Origin: Chitinophagaceae bacterium
Lineage (GTDB): Bacteria > Bacteroidota > Bacteroidia > Chitinophagales > Chitinophagaceae
DNA: 64,000 bases
Reading direction: 5' to 3'
NCBI GenBank assembly: GCA_016702745.1
Contig: JADJDJ010000004.1
Location: 62,001-126,000, forward strand
This document shows positions 53,728 to 62,030 of the stretch, piece by piece. The notes beneath the pieces were generated by a model. The model did no database searches, was not told the origin of the DNA, and saw only the letters and a program-made list of their open reading frames with translations. Made by a program: the position numbers and the translations under genes. Each line of letters starts with the position of its first letter. Position 1 is the stretch's first letter.

Positions 53728-54168
53728 ATGTCGGCTGAAACCCTGAAATACCATAAAGATGATCTTACCGTCATCTGGAAACCAAAGACCTGTATCCACT
53801 CTACCCTCTGCTGGAAGGGACTGATTTCCGTTTTCAACCCCAAAGCACGCCCCTGGATTAATCTGGATAAGGCCGACAAAGAACAGATCATCGAACAGGT
53901 GAAAAAATGTCCGAGCGGGGCCCTGAGCTATATGCTGAACAATGAAAATCCGGGAGCACCGGAAAAAATAATAGCGGAATCTGCCAGCATTTTGAAAGTG
54001 GAAGTAAGTCCGAATGGTCCTTACCTGATTAAATCTGAATGCCTGATCGTACACAGCAATGGAAGGGAAGAAACAAAAACAGGAACCGTGGCACTTTGCC
54101 GCTGCGGAGGCTCAGCCAATAAACCCTATTGCGACGGAAGTCACCGGAAAAACGGTTTTACCGGTTAA
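53728..54168 (+). CDS. Iron-sulfur protein: divergent 4Fe-4S domain plus CDGSH domain
   Basis: A 146-aa protein. The N-terminal ~70 residues form a divergent mono-cluster ferredoxin (Fer4_19 type; Cys 22, 28, 61; ending KKCPSGAL). The C-terminal part is a CDGSH domain: C124-x-C126 ... C135-D-G-S-H139, a 2Fe-2S site with a histidine ligand as in mitoNEET. This two-domain form occurs in several bacterial phyla and is thought to handle electrons or Fe-S clusters. ATG 53728 (MSAETLKYHKDDL) is chosen over an upstream in-frame ATG at 53644 lying in repeat DNA. Confidence 0.88.
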   Translation: MSAETLKYHKDDLTVIWKPKTCIHSTLCWKGLISVFNPKARPWINLDKADKEQIIEQVKKCPSGALSYMLNNENPGAPEKIIAESASILKVEVSPNGPYLIKSECLIVHSNGREETKTGTVALCRCGGSANKPYCDGSHRKNGFTG

Positions 54169-54174
54169 TTGCCA

Positions 54175-54414
54175 TTACCAGGACAGGGTCAGCTGAATCA
54201 ACCAACGCCACAGAAAATAGGAACCAACAAGGGTGAGTAACGAAAGCGCAATCGCTTTTAAAGCAGAAGATTTGATTTGCTGACTGCTTTCTTTATTCGC
54301 TCTGATCAAAGTTTTAACTCCTAAAAAAAGATAGAAAGCCGCAAAGGCAAAGGGGATAAAACAAATAATGGTCAGTACAATAAAGATGATAAATGCAAAA
54401 ATCCCGATCCCCAT
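54175..54414 (-). CDS. Small membrane protein, function unknown
   Basis: A 79-aa protein with a long N-terminal hydrophobic stretch (residues 3-33), a short charged loop (KTLIRANKESSQQIKSS) and a second helix (~50-70). It starts 3 bases after the SUI1-like gene on the same strand, probably cotranscribed. No family recognised. Gene call supported by position and a clean two-helix pattern. Confidence 0.5.
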   Translation of the reverse strand: MGIGIFAFIIFIVLTIICFIPFAFAAFYLFLGVKTLIRANKESSQQIKSSALKAIALSLLTLVGSYFLWRWLIQLTLSW

Positions 54415-54417
54415 TGA

Positions 54418-54759
54418 TTATATTCTTTTACTTAGTGTGTATCCGTTTTTTTGTAACCATTGCAGTACTTTATCCCGCTGATCACCCTGCACAATGATTT
54501 CCCTGTCCTTGGCCGATCCGCCGGTACCGCAATATGACTTTAATTTCTTTCCAAGTTCCTGCAGATCTTCATCTGTTCCTGAAAATCCTTCCACCAACGT
54601 AACTGCCTTACCCGCCCGGTGTTTGGTATCCAGTCTGATTCGCAATTTCTGTTTGGCAGGCGGAAGCGTTTCCAGATTCTCCTGCTCCGGCTCAAACTGA
54701 AAACCCGGGTCCGTGCTATACACAAACCCCCTCATATCCGGTTTATTCTTTTTAGACAT
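54418..54759 (-). CDS. SUI1/eIF1-like translation factor (YciH type)
   Basis: A 113-aa SUI1-domain protein. KLRIRLDTKHRAGKAVTLVE and the loop KSYCGTGGSAKDREIIVQGDQRDKV are typical of YciH/eIF1. Bacterial members are linked to translation fidelity and stress-dependent repression of initiation. ATG at 54759 (MSKKNKPDMRGF) is preferred over the one at 54768. Its upstream region is the CACATTC repeat block after nadC. Confidence 0.88.
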   Translation of the reverse strand: MSKKNKPDMRGFVYSTDPGFQFEPEQENLETLPPAKQKLRIRLDTKHRAGKAVTLVEGFSGTDEDLQELGKKLKSYCGTGGSAKDREIIVQGDQRDKVLQWLQKNGYTLSKRI

Positions 54760-54789
54760 ACAATTCAATTAAAATCTGTATTCCTTAAT

Positions 54790-54842
54790 TTCTCACATCT
54801 CCACATTCCCACATTCTCACATTCCCACATTCTCACACTCTC
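54790..54842. repeat. CACATTCC/CACATTCT tandem repeat at the nadC 3' end
   Basis: About six units of ~8 bases (CCACATTC, TCACATTC), running into the last codons of nadC; the nadC stop TGA lies within a unit. Confidence 0.75.
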
Positions 54843-55690
54843 ATCGCTTTCAAACTCAAATCCAAACTCCTCGCCTGGTGAATCAGGGCACCCACACTTA
54901 CATAATCCACTCCGGTTTTGGCGTAGGCAGTAATATTTTCGAGATTAATCCCTCCGCTTGCTTCGGTTTCAAAATTATCACCGATCAGCGCTACTGCTAC
55001 CGTTATTTGTTCGGGCTTGAAATTATCCAGCATGATCCGGAACACTTTTCCCTTTCCCATGGCCATCACTTTTTTTACATCTTCCAGGCTCCTGGTTTCC
55101 ACTTCTATTTTCAATCCGGGTTTTTCCTGCCGAACATATTGCCAGGCTTTCTCAATGGCTTTTTCGATTCCGCCACAATAATCAATATGATTATCCTTGA
55201 GCATGATCATATCGTATAATCCAAACCGGTGATTGACGCCACCACCGATCCTTACTGCCTCTTTTTCCAGCAACCTGAAATTCGGTGTGGTTTTACGGGT
55301 ATCCAGCAGTTTTGTTTTATAGCCTTCCAGTAAACGGGTGTATTTCCTGGTAAGGGTGGCAATGCCGCTCATGCGCTGCATACAATTCAGCACCAGTCTT
55401 TCACATTGCAGGATCGTATGCACATGGGCTTCCACTTCAAAAGCTTTCTCTCCGTACTGCATCGGATCTCCATCTTTTTTGAAAGAGGTAAATATGATAC
55501 CCGGCTCTTGCAGGCGAAATATTTTTTCCGCCACATCCACACCGGCCAGCACACCATCTTCTTTAATTTTCAATACCGCCTTACCCCGGGCAGCCGGATC
55601 AATACTGGAAAGGGTGGAATGATCGCCATCTCCGATATCTTCCTTCAGCGCTTCTTCTGCCAGGTGCTTTAATTGCTCATCAAAACTCAT
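54833..55690 (-). CDS. nadC: Nicotinate-nucleotide pyrophosphorylase (carboxylating)
   Basis: A 285-aa quinolinate phosphoribosyltransferase of de novo NAD synthesis, making nicotinate mononucleotide from quinolinate and PRPP. EALKEDIGDGDHST is the N-terminal signature. LLDTRKTTPNFRLLEKEAVR and GGGVNHRFGLYDMIMLKDNH form the active site, followed by the phosphate-binding SGGINLENI. Full length. The quinolinate genes nadA and nadB are not in view; nadE is 5.6 kb away. The stop codon is inside the CACATTC repeat. Confidence 0.94.
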   Translation of the reverse strand: MSFDEQLKHLAEEALKEDIGDGDHSTLSSIDPAARGKAVLKIKEDGVLAGVDVAEKIFRLQEPGIIFTSFKKDGDPMQYGEKAFEVEAHVHTILQCERLVLNCMQRMSGIATLTRKYTRLLEGYKTKLLDTRKTTPNFRLLEKEAVRIGGGVNHRFGLYDMIMLKDNHIDYCGGIEKAIEKAWQYVRQEKPGLKIEVETRSLEDVKKVMAMGKGKVFRIMLDNFKPEQITVAVALIGDNFETEASGGINLENITAYAKTGVDYVSVGALIHQARSLDLSLKAMRV

Positions 55691-55779
55691 ACAACAAAAA
55701 TAATGGATCGGGTATTGTTATTTGCAAGAAGATAATGGGACCCCGGGTCTGTAAAAAAGATAACTAATCGGTATAAAAA

Positions 55780-55800
55780 ATGCCGGGAAAAACCCGGCAT
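55780..55800 (-). terminator. Terminator after the DUF4783 gene
   Basis: An 8-base stem ATGCCGGG/CCCGGCAT with an A5 loop, followed on the minus strand by a T-rich run (A-run 55774-55780 on plus). Confidence 0.7.
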
Positions 55801-55845
55801 CATAATCATTTTATTGAAGTAAAGTCTTTCGAAATTGTAGATGCA

Positions 55846-56235
55846 TTACTCAATCGCCTGAAAACGGATCTCCTTCAGCACTTCCTTTCCATTCTTGTTT
55901 TTCATGAAAACATTGGTCCGGAAGTTACCCGCTGTGGTTTGCAGGGTACCGCTGCAATAATGGCCTCCGGGAGAATCGCCTTTGTGGCGAAGTTCAAATC
56001 CTTTTACTCCGTTATTGCCAAAAAAATCCTTTACAATCAGCTGGGCCTGGGCCTTGCTGTAACTATCACTTTTATCAGGCAATGTGATATCTACATTATC
56101 ATCAAAGTACCTGGAGAGTTCCGAAGAACTTCCGGTACGCAGCGCACCAATCACTCCGTCAATACTGTTCTGTGTGGTAAATGACGTAAGTATCAGTGAT
56201 ACTCCCAGCAGCAGTGTTACCATGATCTTTTTCAT
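55846..56235 (-). CDS. DUF4783 exported protein
   Basis: A 129-aa protein with a signal peptide (MKKIMVTLLLGVSLILTSFT). The mature part has an NTF2-like pattern: IDGVIGALRTGSSSELSRYFDDNVDITLPDKSD then KDFFGNNG and HYCSGTLQTTAGNFRTNVFM. This matches DUF4783, an uncharacterised Bacteroidota periplasmic family. ATG at 56235 starts the signal; the upstream open frame to 56349 is not convincing. Often found near nadC in this phylum. Confidence 0.8.
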   Translation of the reverse strand: MKKIMVTLLLGVSLILTSFTTQNSIDGVIGALRTGSSSELSRYFDDNVDITLPDKSDSYSKAQAQLIVKDFFGNNGVKGFELRHKGDSPGGHYCSGTLQTTAGNFRTNVFMKNKNGKEVLKEIRFQAIE

Positions 56236-56442
56236 ACAAAAGGTTTTCACAGGTGTATTAATCGAAAAATATGCCAAGTCCTTGAGGCGGCCTTTGGCTG
56301 GTACTAAAATACTAAAAATCAGCATGTTTTCCCATTCGGATACTGGCAAATCGGCATTTTGGATGTAGTTTTACAAGGCAGGGACCGGCTTTCTTACCTG
56401 AAAATGAATGTATTTGTACTACACTAAAAAGTGGATAAATAA

Positions 56443-57969
56443 ATGAATCACAAAAAAGTCATCCTGGTCATCATGGACGGCTGGGGATTAGGAAAAGTTG
56501 CTTCAGCGGATGCAATTAAACACGCAAAAGTGCCATTTACAAATAGCCTTTATGGGCAATATCCTCATACGACCCTGATTACCTGCGGGGAAGCGGTTGG
56601 ATTACCCGATGGGCAGATGGGCAATTCGGAAGTAGGCCACCTGAACCTGGGCGCAGGCCGGATCGTGTACCAGGAACTGCAAAGAATCAATGTTGCCGTT
56701 CGGGATGGTTCTTTCGCCACGAACCCGGTTTTACAGCAAGCCATTGATTATGCCAAAACCAAACAGAAGCCCCTGCACCTGATCGGTCTGGTCAGCAATG
56801 GCGGGGTACATTCTCATATCAATCACCTCAAAGCCATTATCGATTGCTGTCATCATAAAGGGCTTAACCAGGTATTTATCCATGCTTTTACCGATGGCCG
56901 CGATTGTGACCCCAAAAGCGGCTTGGGTTTTATCACAGAATTGCAGGAACACCTGAACAAAACCACGGGCAAAATAGCCACGGTCAGCGGCAGGTATTAT
57001 GCCATGGACCGGGATAAAAGATGGGAAAGGGTGAAACTGGCTTATGATGCATTGGTAAATGGCAAGGGCGAAAAAGCCACCGACGCTATCGCTGCGGTTG
57101 AAAATGCTTATGCGAACCAGATCACTGATGAGTTCATTCTACCTACGGTGATTGTGGATGAAGGACAGGAACCATTGGCCACAATACAGGATGGAGATGC
57201 AGCCATTTGCTTCAATTTCAGAACCGATCGTTGCCGGGAAATCACGGAAGTACTGACCCAATCTGATTTTGCGGATTTTGAAATGTATAAGAAATCCCTG
57301 CACTATACCACCATGACCGAGTATGATAAAACTTTTAAGCAGGTACAGGTGATTTTTGAAACCGATAACCTCAATAATACATTGGGAGAAATCCTGTCGA
57401 AGCAGGGACTGAAACAAATCCGGGCAGCCGAGACGGAAAAATATCCGCATGTCACTTTCTTCTTCAGTGGTGGAAGAGAAAAAGAATTTGAAGGAGAAAA
57501 AAGAATCATGGTTGCTTCCCCCAAGGTTGCCACTTATGACCTGCAGCCTGAAATGAGTGCTTTTGAACTCACCGATGCCCTGTTACCCGAAATCAATAGC
57601 CAGAGCTTTCAGTTTGCCTGTATCAATTATGCCAATGCAGATATGGTGGGCCATACTGGTGTGTGGACGGCAGCCATCAAAGCAGCGGAGACCGTGGATC
57701 AATGCGTGGAGAAAATTGTAACGGCAGGACTGGCCAATGGCTATACCATTTTCCTGACAGCCGATCATGGAAATTCTGATTATATGATCAATGAAGATGG
57801 CACACCCAATACAGCCCATACCCTGAATCCGGTTCCGTTTTTTATTATTGATAAAGAATGGAAAGGAACCATTCAACCCGGAAAACTGGGAGATCTTGCA
57901 CCGACCATCCTGCATATGATGTCAATTACAATCCCGGCTGAAATGACTGGCAAAATTTTGACTAATTAA
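56443..57969 (+). CDS. gpmI: 2,3-bisphosphoglycerate-independent phosphoglycerate mutase
   Basis: A 508-aa glycolytic enzyme interconverting 3- and 2-phosphoglycerate. Alkaline-phosphatase fold with metal ligand Asp in IMDGWG (D12), nucleophilic Ser in GNSEVGH (S62), and later ligands in HAFTDGRDCDPKSG and FLTADHGNSDYM. Mn-dependent in other bacteria. Full length. GTATTTG lies upstream but deviates from the -7 consensus. Confidence 0.95.
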   Translation: MNHKKVILVIMDGWGLGKVASADAIKHAKVPFTNSLYGQYPHTTLITCGEAVGLPDGQMGNSEVGHLNLGAGRIVYQELQRINVAVRDGSFATNPVLQQAIDYAKTKQKPLHLIGLVSNGGVHSHINHLKAIIDCCHHKGLNQVFIHAFTDGRDCDPKSGLGFITELQEHLNKTTGKIATVSGRYYAMDRDKRWERVKLAYDALVNGKGEKATDAIAAVENAYANQITDEFILPTVIVDEGQEPLATIQDGDAAICFNFRTDRCREITEVLTQSDFADFEMYKKSLHYTTMTEYDKTFKQVQVIFETDNLNNTLGEILSKQGLKQIRAAETEKYPHVTFFFSGGREKEFEGEKRIMVASPKVATYDLQPEMSAFELTDALLPEINSQSFQFACINYANADMVGHTGVWTAAIKAAETVDQCVEKIVTAGLANGYTIFLTADHGNSDYMINEDGTPNTAHTLNPVPFFIIDKEWKGTIQPGKLGDLAPTILHMMSITIPAEMTGKILTN

Positions 57970-57993
57970 AATTATCTTTAAAAAAAACCGGCC

Positions 57994-58482
57994 ATGTTCA
58001 AAAAAATAATGTGGGTACTCCTCGCCTCCCTGATCATCATTCAGTTTATTCATCCCAAAAAAAATAAAGCGGAAGGACCTCAGCCGAATTATATCGGTGC
58101 TGTATATGCTATTCCTGCAGATGTAAAACCTATTTTGGAAAAAGCCTGCCTCGATTGCCACAGCAATAACACCCGTTATCCCTGGTATGCCACCTTTCAA
58201 CCCATTCACTGGTGGATGAACAAACATGTAGTGAATGGCAAAAAGGAGATCAACTTCGACGAATACACCAATCGCCCGCTCCGCTACCAGTACCATAAAC
58301 TGGAAGAAACCATTGAAATGGTCAAAGAAGGAGAAATGCCATTGAATTCCTATACCTGGACCCACAAAGACGCCAAACTCACCGAAACTGAAAAGGCAAA
58401 AATCACCGGCTGGGCCCAATCTGTCATGGATACCATGAAGGCCCGCTACCCGATCGACAGCCTGATTCGGAAAAAAAGTTAA
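57994..58482 (+). CDS. Exported haem-binding domain protein
   Basis: A 162-aa protein with an N-terminal signal anchor (FKKIMWVLLASLIIIQFI) and one CxxCH haem site, CLDCH (52-56) followed by SNNTRYPWYATFQP, the signature of the Haem_bd family. WTHKDAKLT closes the domain. Likely a monohaem periplasmic cytochrome. It follows gpmI after 24 bases; 20 bases later comes a small membrane protein and then a TonB receptor. Confidence 0.85.
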   Translation: MFKKIMWVLLASLIIIQFIHPKKNKAEGPQPNYIGAVYAIPADVKPILEKACLDCHSNNTRYPWYATFQPIHWWMNKHVVNGKKEINFDEYTNRPLRYQYHKLEETIEMVKEGEMPLNSYTWTHKDAKLTETEKAKITGWAQSVMDTMKARYPIDSLIRKKS

Positions 58483-58502
58483 TATATTTACGACTTCAAC
58501 CC

Positions 58503-59009
58503 ATGAGAGGTCGCAACCAAAAAATAACTTCTTTTTTTCTGCTGGCAATTATACTGGCCCCTCTTTCCTATATGTTCATCCTCCAGTCCAGGCAACAACA
58601 AATCCGGCACCGGATGAAAGAAGAACTGGAACAATCCCTCGTACAGGAACTGGTCATTCCCACAAGTGAACTGCAATGGTTTAAACCGGGAAAGGAGATT
58701 GTTGTAGACAATCAGTTATTCGATATTAAAAATATCCGCTACAGCGAAGATGGCAATGCCTATATCACCGGACTTTTTGATAAGGAAGAAACCATCCTGG
58801 TTTATCAAATGAAAAAAGACGGGGATGAGCAAAACAGGAACAGTAGCCGCCAGGTCATCCGGCTTTTCAAAATGATTCAATCACTCCCGGCAACAGGCAA
58901 TCTGAATGCCGAACTCCCCTCCATAGAATTTATTTCCCGGATCATTCCCGGTGCACCATTATTACCCAACGGTTTCAATTCCATCAGTACCCCTCCTCCA
59001 CAGTCCTGA
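58503..59009 (+). CDS. Single-pass membrane protein, function unknown
   Basis: A 168-aa protein with one N-terminal helix (about residues 10-28) and a coiled-coil-prone stretch (RQQQIRHRMKEELEQSL), then a soluble beta-rich domain (ELQWFKPGKEIVVDNQLFDI). TATATTTA, close to the -7 consensus, precedes it. It is placed between the haem-binding protein and the TonB receptor, so it may be part of that transport unit. No family recognised. Confidence 0.6.
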   Translation: MRGRNQKITSFFLLAIILAPLSYMFILQSRQQQIRHRMKEELEQSLVQELVIPTSELQWFKPGKEIVVDNQLFDIKNIRYSEDGNAYITGLFDKEETILVYQMKKDGDEQNRNSSRQVIRLFKMIQSLPATGNLNAELPSIEFISRIIPGAPLLPNGFNSISTPPPQS

Positions 59010-59062
59010 TTACAGTTATTTTTTCTACGAACAATTTAATCTGTAATCAAAACAACTTTTTT

Positions 59063-61264
59063 ATGAAAAAAGCTTTACTGCTTTTTGCATGCTTGTATGG
59101 CTGTGCACAACTGCACGCACAAACAGACAGCACAGCAGATAAAACACTGGGAGAAGTAGTGATCTCGGTCAGCAAATGGGAACAGAAACTGAACGAGGTG
59201 CCTAACAAAATAGTCAAAGTCAATAAATATGATATCCTCCGGAACAATCCACAAACCTCGGCCGACCTGCTGGGACAAAGTGGTTCCGTATTTATTCAAA
59301 AAAGTCAGCTGGGTGGCGGTAGTCCGATGATCCGTGGTTTTGCCACAAACCGGGTACTACTGGTGGTGGACGGTGTGCGTATGAACAATGCCATTTACCG
59401 CAGCGGTAATCTGCAAAATGTGATCAGCATTGACCCCCTCAGCACGGAAGCCGCTGAAGTGATCTTTGGTCCAGGCTCACTGATTTATGGCAGTGACGCC
59501 ATTGGAGGGGTGATGGATTTTCATACCCTGGAAGCCAGGCTATCCAAAACAAAAAAAATGCTGCTGAAAGGAAGTGCGCTGGGTCGTTACTCCACCGCCA
59601 ATAAAGAAAAGACCGGCCATATCGACCTGAACCTCGGATGGAAAAAATGGTCACTGCTTTCCTCCCTTACCTATAGCAGCTTTGATGATTTGAAAATGGG
59701 TAAAAACGGCGGGCAGGACAGCTATCTGCGACCCGAATATGTTGAGCGCATCAATAACAAAGACAGTATCGTTAAAAACAGTGATCCCCGGATTCAAAGA
59801 TTCAGTGGATACGACCAATTGAACTTTCAGCAAAAAGTCCGGTTCAAACCCAATGAATACTGGGATATTCTTTACAGTTTTACCCATGCCAAAACCGGTG
59901 ATGCTCCCCGGTATGATCGTTTAATCCAGTACCGGAACGGCAATCTTCGTTTTGCCGAATGGTATTATGGTCCCATGATCTGGAACATGCATACCCTGAA
60001 CTTCCTTCACAGTAAAAAAACCGGAATATATGATGATGCCCGTTTGGTAGTGGCATTACAGGATTATGAAGAAAGCCGGATCGACCGGACCAGGGCCAAT
60101 AATAACCGGAACAAACAAACCGAACTGGTAGATGCCATCTCTGCCAATTTCGATGCCACCAAAAGCATCGGGAAAGGACAATTATTTTACGGACTGGAAT
60201 ATGTTCATAACAAAGTAGGTTCATTGGGAGAAAGAACCAATATCAGTACCGGTGCTGTTTCTCCCATGGTCAGTCGTTATCCCGACGGAAGCACCTGGAA
60301 TACCATGGGTGTTTATGGTAGTTATAAAATCAACCTGAACCCTAAACTCACATTGACTACCGGACTTCGCTATAGTTATAATACCCTGGATGCCACATTT
60401 GATACTACATTTATCAAATTCCCTTATAAGACAGCCGAACTCCGCGACGGAGCAGTAACCGGTAATGCGGGTATTGTTTTCCGACCTGCCGAAACCTGGC
60501 AGTTGAATGGAAATATTTCCAGCGGTTACCGGATGCCCAATGTGGATGATATAGGCAAACTGTTTGAAAGTGTACCCGGCAATATCACGATACCTAATCC
60601 GGAACTGGGCCCTGAATATGCCTGGAACTTTGAAGCCGGAGTCATCAAAAATATTCCAAAGAAGTTCCGGCTGGAACTGAATGTCTTCCACACTATTTTA
60701 AAAAACGCCATCGTAAGAAGACCCACTACTTTCAATGGAGCGGACAGTATTCTTTTCGATAACATCATGAGCCGGGTGGAGGCATTACAGAATCTGGCCA
60801 AAGCCACCGTTTCAGGTGTACAGGTTAGTACGGAAATATTTTTCAAACCCGGCTTCTCTCTGCAATCACATGCCAACTGGATCGGCGGAAAAGAAACCGA
60901 TGATACCAAAAATGAACAGGTACCCCTGCGTCATGCTCCTCCGTTTTACGGAAGTACTGCCTTAAAATTCCGGGACAAAAAGTTCAGTGCTGAACTGAAT
61001 GCCCAGTACAATAGCCAGATCAAAAACGAAGACCTGGCTCCCAGCGAACAGGCTAAAACAGATATCTATGCAAAAGACGGAGCCGGTAAACCCTATTCAC
61101 CCGGATGGTATACCCTGAACCTGAAAGCAGCCTATCAGTTGACCAATAATTTGCTGGTTACCGGGGGATTTGAAAACATAACCAACCAACGGTACCGGCC
61201 TTATTCCTCCGGAATCGTAGCGGCAGGTTCAAATTTTATTTTTTCTGTAAGAGCCTCTCTTTAA
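59063..61264 (+). CDS. TonB-dependent outer-membrane receptor
   Basis: A 733-aa receptor: signal peptide (~19 residues), a short N-terminal region with LGEVVISVSKWEQ (TonB-box-like), a plug domain (~45-160, with GGGSPMIRGFATNRVLLVVDGVRMNN and YGSDAIGGVMDF), and a 22-strand barrel ending in FIFSVRASL with a terminal Leu. The plug resembles haem/haemoglobin receptors, and the upstream haem-binding protein suggests haem or iron uptake, which is inference. A hairpin terminator follows. Confidence 0.88.
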   Translation: MKKALLLFACLYGCAQLHAQTDSTADKTLGEVVISVSKWEQKLNEVPNKIVKVNKYDILRNNPQTSADLLGQSGSVFIQKSQLGGGSPMIRGFATNRVLLVVDGVRMNNAIYRSGNLQNVISIDPLSTEAAEVIFGPGSLIYGSDAIGGVMDFHTLEARLSKTKKMLLKGSALGRYSTANKEKTGHIDLNLGWKKWSLLSSLTYSSFDDLKMGKNGGQDSYLRPEYVERINNKDSIVKNSDPRIQRFSGYDQLNFQQKVRFKPNEYWDILYSFTHAKTGDAPRYDRLIQYRNGNLRFAEWYYGPMIWNMHTLNFLHSKKTGIYDDARLVVALQDYEESRIDRTRANNNRNKQTELVDAISANFDATKSIGKGQLFYGLEYVHNKVGSLGERTNISTGAVSPMVSRYPDGSTWNTMGVYGSYKINLNPKLTLTTGLRYSYNTLDATFDTTFIKFPYKTAELRDGAVTGNAGIVFRPAETWQLNGNISSGYRMPNVDDIGKLFESVPGNITIPNPELGPEYAWNFEAGVIKNIPKKFRLELNVFHTILKNAIVRRPTTFNGADSILFDNIMSRVEALQNLAKATVSGVQVSTEIFFKPGFSLQSHANWIGGKETDDTKNEQVPLRHAPPFYGSTALKFRDKKFSAELNAQYNSQIKNEDLAPSEQAKTDIYAKDGAGKPYSPGWYTLNLKAAYQLTNNLLVTGGFENITNQRYRPYSSGIVAAGSNFIFSVRASL

Positions 61265-61289
61265 GTAAATAAAAGGTGAAGGACTAACT

Positions 61290-61321
61290 AAAAAGGTGAA
61301 TGTCAACACATTCGCCTTTTT
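61290..61321 (+). terminator. Terminator after the TonB receptor
   Basis: AAAAAGGTGAATGT (61290-61303) pairs with ACATTCGCCTTTTT (61308-61321), one G-T pair, 4-base loop, ending in T. Confidence 0.75.
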
Positions 61322-61409
61322 AGCTTCCAGCTATCTTTTTAATTTTTACAAAGCTGTGCAGCAACCCTTGCAAAAAATTGTCTATTTTACAGGCAGCCAA
61401 AGGCTATTT

Positions 61410-62000
61410 ATGACCGAGGAAGCCATATTACACGGATGTTTAAAAAATGATGCTACCGCCCAACGGGAACTGTACAACCGGTACAGCCCCAAAATGCTGG
61501 CGGTATGTTATCGTTTTGCCCACAACCGGGAAGATGCAGAAGATATGCTGCAGGAGGGTTTTATCAAGGTCTTTACACAGATTCACACATTTGAAAACAG
61601 GGGCGCTTTCGAAGGATGGATCAGGAGAATAATTGTACATACCTGTATCAATATCCTGAAGAAGAATAAAAAATTCAATGAAAGTGTTGACCTGATTCAT
61701 GCAACGGGTGTACAGGTAAGAGAAGACAGTGTACCGGCCATTATTCAGGCCAAACAGGTAGTGGAATGTATCCGGCTCTTACCAATGGGTTACCGGACCG
61801 TACTCAACCTCTACGCAGTGGAAGGGTATAGTCACCGGGAAATCGCCCAGATGCTGGATATCGAAGAAAGTACAAGCCGGAGTCAGTATACCAGGGCCAA
61901 GTCCATGCTGGAAGATATCCTGATCCGGAAAAAAATATTACAAAAACACAGACCGGAAGCCGATCAGATCGGATGGCTGGCCGCTGTGGGAAGAAGATAA
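61410..62000 (+). CDS. ECF-type RNA polymerase sigma factor
   Basis: A 196-aa sigma-70 family protein with region 2 (NREDAEDMLQEGFIKVFTQI, FEGWIRRIIVHTCINIL) and region 4 (LPMGYRTVLNLYAVEGYSHREIAQML). ATG at 61410 (MTEEAILHGCLKND) is preferred: the frame is open up to 61296 but that lies in the terminator of the gene before. The next gene starts 30 bases later and encodes a membrane-spanning protein, the position where an anti-sigma factor is expected. Confidence 0.9.
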   Translation: MTEEAILHGCLKNDATAQRELYNRYSPKMLAVCYRFAHNREDAEDMLQEGFIKVFTQIHTFENRGAFEGWIRRIIVHTCINILKKNKKFNESVDLIHATGVQVREDSVPAIIQAKQVVECIRLLPMGYRTVLNLYAVEGYSHREIAQMLDIEESTSRSQYTRAKSMLEDILIRKKILQKHRPEADQIGWLAAVGRR

Positions 62001-62030
62001 ATCAACCGTATCCTAAACGACCAACTGACG

